Shown here one piece after another: positions 20,465-29,925 of a stretch of DNA of 64,000 nt. The number at the start of each line of letters is the position of its first letter. The first letter of the stretch is position 1. The translations under genes were made by a program, and so were the position numbers. The stretch spans positions 682,001-746,000 of the forward strand of contig JALIRH010000095.1 of the NCBI GenBank assembly GCA_023055505.1, given 5' to 3'. Below the pieces are notes generated by a model, which searched no databases, was not told where the DNA came from, and saw only the letters and a list, made by a program, of their open reading frames with translations. Source of the DNA: Callipepla californica brunnescens. Lineage: Eukaryota; Chordata; Aves; Galliformes; Odontophoridae.

Positions 20465-22274
20465 GTGCCCCATTGCTGCCCCACAGCTGCCCCATAGCCA
20501 CCCCATTGAGATCCACTGAGATCAGTGGAGACCCCATTGAGATCCGTAGGGACCCCATGGAGATCCATGGTGACCCATGGCTGCCCCGTAGCTGCCCCAC
20601 ATCCGCCCCATAGCTGGGCGTGGCTTCGCTCTGGGCACACCGCCTTCTGCGGGACCCACAGCGACCCACACTGACCCACAGTGACCCACACTGACCCATA
20701 GAGACCCACAGCGACCCATAGAGACTCACAGCGACCCATAGCGGGACCCACAGCGACCCAACCGACCCACAGCAACCTATAGGGGGAACCACAGCAACCC
20801 ACAGAGACCGATAGCTCACACAGCGACCCACAGTGACCCACAGCGGGACCCACAGCGACCCATAGAGACCCACAGCGACCCATAGAAACACATAGAGACT
20901 CATAGTTACCCACAGCGACTTATAGAGACCCACAGCGACTCACTGAGACCCACAGTGACCTATAGCTGGACCCACAGACACCCACAGCAACCCAAAGTGA
21001 CCCACAGCTTGACCCATAGCGACCCATGCCAGGAACCACAGCGATCCATTGGGACCCATAGCGATCCACAGCGACCCATGGAAAACCACAGGGAGCAAGA
21101 GGGAGCCACAGAGACACAGCGACATCACGTGAGAGCGCCGCCTGGTGTGTGGAGGGGGAACTGCAGCTCCTTAGGAATCTCCTGGGGCACATAGAGACCA
21201 ACAGCGCCTCATAGCAGGACCCACACTGACCCACAGCGAACCATATTGGGACCCACAGCGTAACCCACAGCGACCCGTAACAAACCACACTGACCCATTG
21301 CGACGCACTGCAACCCATAGCGACTCATAGAGGCACAGCGACACACAGCCATCCACAGCAACCCATAGCGACCCAGCCGACCCACAGCAACCTATAGGGG
21401 GGCCCACAGCGACTCACAGCAACCCACAGAGACCGATTACAACCAATAGTGACCGATAGCGACCCACCGCGACACACAGCGACCCACACCGACCCATAGC
21501 AACCCACAGTGACCCACAGAGACCCACTGAGACCCATAGAGACCCAAAGCGACCCACAGCGACCCATAGCAGGACCTACAGTGACCCATAGCGTCCCGAA
21601 GAGACCCGTAGCGACTCACTGCGACCCACAATGACCCATAGCTGGACCCACAGACACCCACAGCATGACCCACAGCGACCCATTGCAACCCTTAGCAACA
21701 TGTAGAGACTTATAGCGATCCACATCGACCCATAGCGACCCATGGATACACATAGCAAGACCCACAGTGACCCATAGCGTCCCATAGAGACCCGCAGCAA
21801 AACGTAGCAGCCCACAGAGATCGATAGCGACGCATAGTGACCCACAGCGACCCATAGCGCCCAATAGGAAACCACTGATAGCAATAAGGAGCCCTAGAGA
21901 CCCAGCGACATTACGTGAGAGCGCCCCCTGGTGGCGTGGAGGGGAACTGCAGCCCCTTAGGGATCCATTGGGAACCTTAGAGACCCACAGAGACCCATAG
22001 CAGGACCCACAGCGACCCACAGTGACCCACAGCTTGACCCAAAGCAACCCATGCCGGGACCCACAGCGACCCATAGAAAACCTCAGAGAGCAATAGGAAG
22101 GCACAGAGACATCACGTGAGAGCGCCCCCTCCCCTGGTGGCGTGGAGGGGAACTGCAGCCCCTTAGGGATCTCCTGGGGCATATAGAGACCCACAGCGAC
22201 CCATAGCAGGACCCACAGTGACCCACAGCAAACCATATTGGGACCCATAGCGGGACCCAGAGAGACCCACAGAC
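20465..22274. repeat. 10-bp minisatellite GACCCACAGC/GACCCATAGC with embedded modules
   Basis: Array of decamers GACCCACAGC and GACCCATAGC. Three copies of a ~65-bp non-decamer module (near 21,118-21,190, 21,906-21,965 and 22,106-22,185) interrupt it; each reads ACATCACGTGAGAGCGCC then a CTCF-like core and GGGAACTGCAG. Minus-strand frames rich in GSLWVAVG are repeat artefacts. The array borders the retroviral LTR at 22,275. Unit 2 has an extra ~353 bp and one more module. Confidence 0.93.
21920..21935 (-). promoter_or_regulatory. CTCF-like site in satellite
   Basis: AGCGCCCCCTGGTGGC on the plus strand, whose complement GCCACCAGGGGGCGCT agrees closely with the known vertebrate CTCF core. It sits in a ~65-bp module embedded in the 10-bp satellite. 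Related but weaker copies lie near 21,135 (AGCGCCGCCTGGTGTG) and 22,120 (split by CCCTC). Binding is inferred from the motif only; CpG methylation could block it. Confidence 0.6.
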
Positions 22275-22637
22275 TGTTACAATGAAGGGTCGGGAACCCA
22301 GCTTGATGCTAGCTAATGTTCCATTTATTAAGCAACAACTCAAAGCTTAGATAGACAGAGAAGCAGTGTGTGTTAGGATCTAACTGGGGGAAGCTACAAG
22401 GATCTAATTGAGGGAATTTACACTCCTCAGTGTTAACAGGTCAAGAATATAAAACACTCCTAGTCATCTAAACAAACAGTTTCTTATTGCTATCCATTAC
22501 TGTCTTCTATTTCTTTTCACTCCTTAGACATGGTTGTCTCAAGCTTATCAGCTTATCTTTACACAGCCTACGTCCAAGGTTTATGGCCTGATTCCTGCTT
22601 AGCTAACAGTTCCGTCTGACTCCCACTTTTGCCATCA
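22275..22637 (-). mobile_element. 3' LTR of alpharetrovirus-like provirus
   Basis: Read on the minus strand the LTR starts TGATGGCAAAAG right after a polypurine tract and ends CATTGTAACA (TG...CA), 363 bp. An AATAAA lies on the minus strand (plus TTTATT, 22,324-22,329), with a TATA-like region about 120 bp upstream near 22,447, giving a compact U3-R-U5 typical of avian retroviruses. It abuts the GACCCACAGC satellite. The 5' LTR is missing because the provirus is cut in pol, so a target duplication cannot be tested. Confidence 0.82.
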
Positions 22638-22655
22638 CCCACTTCTCCCCCTTTC
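22638..22655 (-). other. Retroviral polypurine tract
   Basis: Minus-strand GAAAGGGGGAGAAGTGGG immediately before the LTR start TGATGG. This is the expected place and composition of the plus-strand primer used in reverse transcription. It fixes both the LTR boundary and the orientation of the element. Confidence 0.8.
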
Positions 22656-22687
22656 TGTTATGAATATTTTCTTTGTAGCATTGTCAA

Positions 22688-23815
22688 TCATCTTTTTGCG
22701 CACATTGTAAAATGCAAGGAAGTAACAGCAAAAGCGTTACAACGATCATCGCAATGTAGCACATCATTTTTAAGATACTGTGGAGCCATCCGGTGAGACC
22801 CCCATCCCGAGAATAATTTGTCCAACCAGTCCCAATCCCTCTGTTCCTGCAGTTTCTTCACTCCATCCCGTATGGTCTTGATACTTGCTTGAATTGAAAC
22901 GGAATGTTCTGACAGGTTCATGCAGCACATTCCTTCGAAATCCTCCCAGCCATGGCCTTGCGCCAGAAGTAGGAAATCAGTAGCAGCGCAATTTTGTGGC
23001 GCAGCATGTCTGACACTGTCCGCATCAAGTAAAAGACCTGTTAAAGCTAAACTAGTGGCATTTCCTTGTTTTGCTAAGCAAGAACCCAGTTTGTTCAGTG
23101 TTGCCAAAGCTTTAGCAACAGCAACCTGCGGTGTGAAAAAGGAAACGACTCCTATGGTCTCCCTGTTCCAAAACTTCATGTTATCATCACAATCTGATCT
23201 GAAGGTGTGGGTCATTCTCCTAAAACGGTGATGAGAATATTTCTTTCTCCACTGCAAGACAGTTGTCTCATTTCGGGTAAGGATAGTTAAACGCCCGAGA
23301 CTACATGGCCCACCTCTAATGTAAGAAGGAATGGCAGGCCATGCCCGGTCAGCGCAACTACGGAAAACTCCATCTGGTAACTGTAAAGGAGCATTTACTG
23401 ATTTTGAAAGGCTGGGTGAGGTGTAATTACACCACAGAGTTTGGTTATTGATGGCTGCGTCTACGGGACTGACATCCCATAGTTTGGTTTTATTTTTTCC
23501 AGTAGAATGGAATCTCAGGCAGAAGTCCATTTTTATAGATCCTAAGAAATCTATTTCTTGTGGCTCTAATTTGGCAGACGGAAGATATGGAACCCATCCA
23601 TCCCAATTATCTACTGAATTTGTGCCAGTAAAGATTGCTCGTGAGGGACCAGGGATTGGCCACTCGTCTATGGGAAAGCCCACCAAGCGGGTAGAGAAGG
23701 GATTTTGCGCAGTTGCAGTGGCTAAGCAAAGTGTTTCCTGATGAGTAATATTAGCAAGTGTAAGCCACACATTCGTTTTTGGGAGGGTAATAAAACCAGT
23801 AGAGAGTCCTGACAT
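22688..23815 (-). pseudogene. env: Endogenous alpharetrovirus-like env, truncated and frameshifted
   Basis: A 375-codon frame holding the later part of the surface subunit and most of the transmembrane subunit. Visible features are several NxT/NxS glycosylation sites, a basic stretch near residues 190-200, an internal fusion-peptide-like hydrophobic loop bounded by cysteines, and a conserved segment (DFLLLAQGHG then GMCC) typical of avian leukosis-type TM proteins. The first cysteine of the expected CX6CC motif is Trp (residue 290, codon at 22,946-22,948). The frame runs out of phase shortly before the membrane anchor: a hydrophobic Leu/Val-rich segment lies in another frame around 22,690-22,750. 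At 375 residues it is well short of the usual ~550-residue precursor and lacks the leader and the start of SU. It is a dead relic, with the same breaks in unit 2 as far as seen. Confidence 0.88.
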
Positions 23816-23847
23816 TTCAAGAAGTCAAGTCCATACAGTAGCTGGTC

Positions 23848-24700
23848 TCATCCTTCCTTGGTTGTGTTTTCATCTGTTGTCAACGAAGTCTGTTCCTCCC
23901 GGTATGGTTTCACGTTCTTCACAGGAATCCACCTGGGGCCTTTTCCTGTGGAGACACAAGCATAACCTCTCCCCCATGTGACAAGAGGATATGGCCCCAT
24001 TATCATACCTGTTTCTGGGTGGCGAATCAACACCGGAGCCTTGATTCTTCTTTCCAATGTGATATTCGAACTAAAATGTCGGACTATCGGGGGATTGGTA
24101 TCTAGCAGAGAAGAATTCAAAAAGTGAAAACATCAAGAGCTTTATGTAGTCGCTCCTCAGGAGGGGAAGCTCCCATTCCCCCTTTCTGTTGTGCTAATAG
24201 ACGCTTTAAAGATTGGTGTGACCGCTCAATTGACCTGGAGGGGAATGAGGGATCGCGGTGATGTGCATAATGCCCCAAGAATCCAGGAAGGCTTTTGTCG
24301 CAGCAGAGGTATATGCAGGACCATGATCTGTTTTTAATTGGGAAGGGATACCTAATGTAGCAAAAGCACGCAGCAAACGCTTGCGAACATCTCGTGCCTT
24401 TTCTCCTGTATGACAAGAGGAAAATAAAGCTCCGGAAAAAGTATCAATCGAGGAATGTGTATATTTCAGCTTACCAAACCATGGGTAATGTGTGACATCC
24501 ATTTGCCATAGCTGGAGGCTCTGCAGATCTCTGGGGTTAACCCCCCCTGCTATTGATGGGAAAGAATGCCTCTGGCAGTCGGGACATACCGCTGTAATGT
24601 TTGATGCTTGTTGGGAGGTAAGCCCAGACTGTCGTTTAAGACCTCCAGCATTCTGATGAAAGAAGGAGTGGCTAAGTTTAGCTTGCGCTATTCGGTCTGG
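23848..24700 (-). pseudogene. pol: Retroviral integrase (pol C-terminal part), frameshifted
   Basis: Pieces of integrase in order on the minus strand. The zinc-binding N-terminal region (FFHQNAGGLK, then CPDCQRHSF) is at about 24,560-24,670 outside a continuous frame. The catalytic core at 24,206-24,502 has the first Asp in MDVTHYPW and the second in KTDHGPAYTS. Past IPHSPPGQ the frame changes; the stretch with the expected Glu (SIERSHQSLKRLL) is in the next frame, 24,117-24,260. A second shift at a T run near 24,117 leads to the C-terminal DNA-binding domain (GPYPLVTWGRGYAC, WIPVKNVKPY) at 23,848-24,120. Such integrases insert viral DNA into chromosomes; this copy is inactivated by at least two frameshifts. 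Confidence 0.88.
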
Positions 24701-25398
24701 TAAAACACGGACATATCAGCTTGAGATTCCCTTCTGCCGTGAAACCAGGTAAAGATGTGTGTGAGCGGATGTGCATTACAAAATAAGGATGAGTGTGGGA
24801 GTCTAAAAAAAAAAAAGTTCCTGGAACAAAATAAACAATGAAGAGTGAGAAATATTGCGTAATATGGATGCTTCTGCTCGCTGAACAATTCCTGCAACAG
24901 AAGCTGAGTCGGTAATAGGATTGAAAGGTGTGGACCATTTCCAAAAAACTCGGACAACAGCAGCTGGTTCCACTATTTGTGGAGAACCAGAAACAATTTC
25001 AATATCCGAATCCCATTGCTTCCGTTGATTATCCCACCATCAAATAACTGATTTGTGTGATCTTCCAGACCCATCCGTAATCTGGTAAGGGCCTGCAGCA
25101 GCTGATCACTTCTTTTTGGTGTGGATGTGAAGTGAACATTGAGGTTCAATAGCTTGTGTGACGGTGCGTGGGAAGTAAGGCTGCCTGTATAGCTTGCCAA
25201 TGCCATGCTAAAGGCATCTGCTTGCTGATCAAGCCATTGTAAATACACATTTGTCACAGGTAAACAACTAGAGGAAAAGTCTACCCCTGATAACATCAGC
25301 AAGCGCTGCCTAGCTTTGATTCTCAGGGAAGCAAACATCTCATGCTGTGTCAGGATTGTCTTTGTCAACTGGTTTGGCAAAAAAATCCATTCAATAAT
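24701..25398 (-). pseudogene. pol: Retroviral RNase H and connection region, broken
   Basis: Fragments between RT and integrase. On the minus strand ITDS and HIRSHTSLPGF, with the following Asn/Asp region, fit the RNase H active-site segments and occur around 24,700-24,920 in two overlapping frames. A 12-13 base A run on the plus strand near 24,808 lies at the frame change. Upstream, 24,973-25,380 is a 135-codon frame in the expected connection/RNase H position. RNase H would remove RNA from the RNA-DNA hybrid during reverse transcription. Not functional here. Confidence 0.72.
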
Positions 25399-26474
25399 TC
25401 ATAGTGGGTCTGGCCTTTGAAAATCCCACTGAAAAATTAGCGCATGAGGTTGTCGAGCAGGGTTGAGGATCATTAGAAAAAAAGGTAACTCCGGGGCACA
25501 CCGATGAGCTTGTCTGTTAGTGCTAGCTGCAGCAACTTTTTGCAAGGCACTAGCCACTTCAGAGCCAAGACGGCAGGGAGAGTGTAAATCAGAATCCCCT
25601 TTCAGTAGTTCCAAAAGAGGATACAAGTCTGCATTAGAGATACCCAAGAGCGGTCAGACCCAGTTAATTGATCCCAACCATTTTTGTACATCGTGTCAAT
25701 TTTTCACATCAGTTTGTCTTTGTAAGGGCTAGGGAATGATAGTCTGGGCTCTGATGCACCAGCCTAAATATTTCCATGGTGATGTTTTCTGCATTTTTTC
25801 AGGCGCAATACAGAAACCTGCCGAATTAACAGCAGTTGTAAGGAGGGCTACTGCTTCCTCCATGATCTCGTGATGTTGCGCGGCCACTAAGATGTCGTCC
25901 ATCTAATGATACGATAAAACATTTGGCATTGTGTCTGGAATGGGGCTAAGCACTTTAGCTACATACCACTGACAAATGGTGGGGCTATTTTTCATTCCTT
26001 GTGGCAGCACAACCCACTGGTATCTCTGCAACGGGGCTTGCATGTTGATGCTTGGAACTGAAAAAGCAAATGGAGGGGCATCCTCAGGGTGTAATGGACT
26101 ATTAAAAAAGCAGTCTTGAAGATCAGTGCCAGTCAAATGCCAGTCTCGGGGAATCATAGTGGGTGACAGGAGGCCTGGTTGAAGGGCTCCTATATTTTCC
26201 AGAGCATCATTCATTTTTCTGAGGTCATGGAACAAGCGCCATTGACCAGTTTGTTTCTTAATGACAAATCCAGGTGAGTTCCAAGGATTAGTGGAGGTAC
26301 AGTATGTCCTTTTGCTAATTGTTCCGCTACCAAGTCTTGGAGGGCGCCAAGTTTTTCTAGCGGAAGGGGCCATTGATCCACCCATCTAGGGGTATCTGTT
26401 TTCCATATTAGCTTAAGGGCGTCGCACCTCTCAATGGCCCCTCCCGAAAATCTGACTTGATAGTGACTCCCCAC
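25399..26474 (-). pseudogene. pol: Reverse transcriptase with a stop in the YMDD motif
   Basis: RT pieces in order. The N-terminal part (WKTDTPRWVDQWPL, LVAEQLAKGH) is in one frame at 26,211-26,474. After a shift near 26,300 the fingers/palm follow (STNPWNSPGFVIKK, WRLFHDLRKMN, LTGTDLQDCFFN, LPQGMKNSPT) at 25,903-26,385. This frame ends with TAG at 25,903-25,905, exactly where the Tyr of the catalytic YMDD should be; MDDILVA follows at once in the same frame. The thumb region continues to 25,399 (GISNADLYPLLELLKGD). Thus the aspartates are preserved but the frame is interrupted at the active site. The motifs are typical of alpha/beta-type retroviral RT. Confidence 0.9.
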
Positions 26475-26640
26475 TGAACCATAACATCAGGGCCCCATAA
26501 ATATCATCGGAATTGGCAACACAAACGGTTTGATAGTAGCTATCCGATCTTCAGGTCCTCTGATTGGAATGAACTCAGCACTTTGCTGGCTGTTCCTTGC
26601 ACCTCCCACCCCACCTAATGTATGGGATGATTTGTATGAT
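26475..26640 (-). pseudogene. pro: C-terminal fragment of retroviral protease
   Basis: The minus-strand translation just upstream of RT includes GGVGGARNSQQSAEFIPI and FVLPIPMIFMG, the expected tail of a retroviral aspartic protease, ending in a stop near 26,490; pol continues in another frame, as in avian retroviruses where protease and RT are separated by a frame change. The catalytic half, gag and 5' LTR are absent: the sequence passes directly into CCCTAA-type repeats at about 26,640. A copy of this fragment (31,729-31,920) marks the start of a tandem duplication. Confidence 0.75.
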
Positions 26641-28125
26641 GTAACCCAAAACCAAACCCCAGGCCTACCCCTTCTCTCACCCTGACACTCGAACCAAACC
26701 TCCGCCTAAACCTAACCCTAATATCTAAGCCTAAGCCTAACCCTTCCAATTGCCCTAGCCCTAACACTAACCCTTTTCCTATACCTAACCCTGACCTCAA
26801 CCCTGATCCTAACCTTTCCCTAACCCTAACACCAACCCGTAACATCATTTGAATCCTAATCCTATTCCAAACCTTAACCCTATCCCAAGGCCTAACCCTA
26901 CTCTGACCTTTACACTCAAACTAACCCAACCTCGATCAATAAATACAAATGGAATCCTAAACCTAAACCTAAACCTACTGCTAACACCACAAGTCAGCCT
27001 ACTTTTCTCCCTAAATCTAATCATAAATCTCAAAAAATCTTTGTCCCTAACCCTAATCATAAATCCAGTCCAAACTCTGAAACTTTCCCAAAACCTATGC
27101 CTATTCCTAACACTTACTCTTACCCTAAGTCTATCCCTAACACTAACCCTTCTCCCAGACACAACCCTAAAGCCAACACTAATCCTAACCTAATCTTTAT
27201 CCTAATCCTAAACCTAATCCTAACTCTTACCCTAATTCTAACTCTACCCTAACCCTAACTCTGACCCTCAAACCAAACCCACATTTAAGCACAACCCTAA
27301 TCCCGACACCTAGCATCAGATTACCACAACCCTAACGGAACCCTAACCCTAACACTAATGCTAGGACTATCCCAAACCCTAACCCAAGTACTAGACCAAA
27401 CCATACCCCTATCCCTCACTCTAAAACTAATAAACCCTAACAAAACTCTAACCGTAACCCTCTCCCTAATACTAACACTAATCATCTTTTAAACACCAAT
27501 GTTATTCCTATTCCTAAACCTTACCCAATCTCCAAATGAAATCCAAGGCCGGTGCCTTCTCACACCCTAACGATCAAACCAAACCTACATCTAAACCTAA
27601 CCCTAAATCCAATCTTTACCCTAAACCATACACTTGCCCTGGCCTTAACACTAACCCTTTCCCTATACCTAACCCTAACCCTAACCTTAACACTAATTTG
27701 AGGCCTATCCCTAGTAGGAACCCAAAACCTAATTGGAATCTGAATCCTGTTCTTAACCTTAACCCTAACACGACTTAACTCTACTCTGACCCTAAAAGTC
27801 AAATGAACCCTACTCCTTACCCTAAACCTCAATCTAAACCTAAACCTAACCCTAAACCTAAACTTCACAAGAACACTCAACCTAATCCTAGCACTAACCT
27901 AAACTAAAACTAAAACAACTTTTTTGCTAACCCTAATCCTAAATCTAACCCTAACCCCAAAACTCCCCCAAACCTGACCCTAAACCTAATCCACCCCCAA
28001 ATCCTTACCCTAACCCTAACCCCAAACACCCTAATACTAGAACTAAAGCAATCCTTCACCCTAACCCTAAAACTAACAATTTAACTTTGACCCTAAAACT
28101 CAAATTCACCCTACATACACTTGAT
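26641..28125 (-). repeat. Diverged telomere-like DNA, CCCTAA orientation
   Basis: C-rich degenerate array (CCTAACCCTAA, CCTAAACCTAA) on the plus strand. Landmarks show it is an inverted relative of the plus-oriented segments. For example, the GGCCTACCCCTTCTCTCACC stretch at 26,659-26,678 is the complement of the GAGAGAAGGGGTAGGCC motif at 31,087-31,103, and ATCAGATTACCACAACCCTAA near 27,312 is the complement of the GGTAATCTGATGC motif near 31,210. Open frames rich in P, N, L or in R, V, F are repeat artefacts. Confidence 0.88.
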
Positions 28126-29925
28126 GCTACCTAGGTTAGGGTCAGGCTCAATCTGGGTTTTGTGTTGGGGTCAAAGGGATAGGGTTAGGGTAGAGTTCGA
28201 GTTAGGATGAAGGTAATGCTTACAGATATGTTTAGAGAATGGAACAGGGTTAGGGTTAAGGTTAGGGTAAGGTTGAAGGTTAGGCTCAGGGACAGATTTA
28301 GGGTTAGAGTTTGGGTTCCTTTTAGGTTTAGGGATAGGGTTAGGGTACGGTTAGGTATTGTACAACGCTAAGTGTTAGCTTCTGGGTAAGGGATAGGGTT
28401 AGGGTAAGGGTTAGATTCAGGGTTAGGGTTAGCATTAGCATCAGGGTTAGGGTTATGGTAAGAGTTAGGATAGGGAATGGGATACAGTTAGGGTAAGGGT
28501 TAGGAATAGGGTTAGGGTTACATTAAGGTTAGGGTTAGTGTTTGGATCAGGGGTAGGGTTAGGAATAAAGTTAGAGTAAGGGCTAGGATTAGGGTTAGGG
28601 TTAGGGTAGGGATACGGTTAGGGTAGAGTTAAGGTTAGGGTAGGGTTAGGGTTAGGGTAAGGGTTAGGGATAGGGTTAGGGTTAGGGTTAGGGTTAGGTT
28701 AGGGTTTGGGTTATGGTAAGAGTTAGGATAGGGATTGTGATACGGTTAGGGTAAGGGTTAGGAATAGGGATAGGGTTTGATTAGGGTAAGGGTTATTGTT
28801 TGGATTAGGGGTAGGGTTACGAATAAAGTTAGAGTTAGGGCTAGGATTAGGGTTAGGGTTCGTGATTGGATTAGTGTTAGGGTAAGGAATAAAGTTAGAG
28901 TTAGTGTTAGGATTAGGGTTAGGGTAAAGTAGGGTTAAGGTTAGGGTTAGGGTTAGGGTTAGGGTTAGGGTAGGGTTAGGGTTAGGGTTTGGGTTAGGCT
29001 AGGGTTAGGGTAAGGGTTAGGGTTAGGGTTAGGGTTAGGGTTAGGGTTAGGGTAGGGTTAGGGTTAGGGTTAGGGTTAGGGTTAGGGTAGGGTTAGGGTT
29101 AGGGTTAGGGTTAAGGTTAAATTTATTGTTAGGGTTAGGGTTAGGGTTAGGGTTAGGGTTAGGGTTAGGGTTAGGGTTAGGGTTAGGTTAGGGTTGGGGT
29201 TAGGGTTAGGGTTAGGGTTAGGGTTAGGGTATGCTTAGGGTTAGGGTAAAATTAGGGTAAGTGTTAGTGTTAGTGTTAAGGTTAAATTTATTTTTAGGTT
29301 TAGGGTTAAGGTTAGAGTTAGGCTTAGGGTTGAGGTTAGGGTTAGGGTTAGGGTTAGGGTTAGGGATAGGGTTAGGGTTAGGGTTAGGGTTAGGGTTAGG
29401 GTTACGGTTAGGGTTAGGTTAGGGTTAGGTTAGGGTTGGGGTTATGGTTAGGGTTAGGGTTAGGTAAGGGTTAGGGTTAAGGTAAGAATTAGGATAGGGA
29501 TTGTGATACAGTTAAGGTAAGGGTTAGGAATTAGAGTTAGGGTTAGGGTTAGGATTAGGGTTAGGGTTAGGTTAGGGTTAGGGTTAGGTTTAAGGTTAGA
29601 GTTAGGGTTAGGGTTAGGGTTAGGGTTAGGTAAGTGTTAGGGTTAGGGTAAGAATTAGGATAGGGATTGTGATACAGTTAAGGTAAGGGTTAGGAATTAG
29701 GGTTAGGGTTAGGGTTAGGGTTAGGGTTAGGGTAGGTTAGGGTTAGGGTATGGTAGGGTTAGGGTTAGGGTAGGGTAAGGGTTAGCATTAGGTTTAGGGT
29801 TAGGGTTAGGGTTAGAGTTAGGTTAGGGCTAGGGTTAGGGTTAGGGTTAGGGTTAGGGTTAATGTAGTTTAGGGCTAGGGTTAGGGTTAGGGTTAGGATA
29901 GTGTTAATATAGGGTTAGGGTTAGT
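28126..29925 (+). repeat. TTAGGG array with near-perfect telomeric runs
   Basis: After a short linker (CACTTGATGCTACCTAGG, about 28,120-28,138) the strand of the repeat switches to TTAGGG. It becomes more regular to the right: about nine consecutive perfect TTAGGG units occur around 29,129-29,186, the cleanest telomeric DNA in the window. No gene. Confidence 0.92.

Larger units (their letters stand above)
1..23215. repeat. Segmental duplication, unit 1 (portion shared with unit 2)
   Basis: This stretch recurs at 41,905-64,000 in the same orientation. The offset changes stepwise as small indels accumulate: about 41,902 in the first satellite, 41,824 at the 923-bp LTR, 40,460 after the telomere-like array, 40,443 at the SGF29 exon, 40,432 in the 10-bp satellite and 40,785 in the provirus. 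Same-site insertions of three solo LTRs with identical target duplications show the two units share one ancestral structure. The full unit continues to about 41.9 kb, but the second copy is cut by the window end. Seen directly; mechanism and reality versus assembly duplication are not decided. Confidence 0.93.

Noticed and set aside
19600..20933. Minus-strand open frames of 372-437 residues rich in P, H, S, A and of plus-strand frames up to 276 residues
   Set aside because: They run through 10-11 bp minisatellites whose units lack stops in several frames; several strands and frames are open at once with the same low-complexity pattern, and unit 2 breaks one of them by simple substitutions.
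20920..22343. Minus-strand frames with GSLWVAVG repeats
   Set aside because: Translation of the GACCCACAGC/GACCCATAGC satellite; no non-repetitive domain.
22920..23741. Plus-strand frames of about 100 residues across env
   Set aside because: Antisense shadows of the minus-strand retroviral env.
26615..27880. Frames rich in R/V/F or P/N/L in telomere-like DNA (also 16.7-18.3, 30.0-33.2 and 57-58.8 kb)
   Set aside because: Translations of degenerate TTAGGG/CCCTAA repeats, present on both strands.
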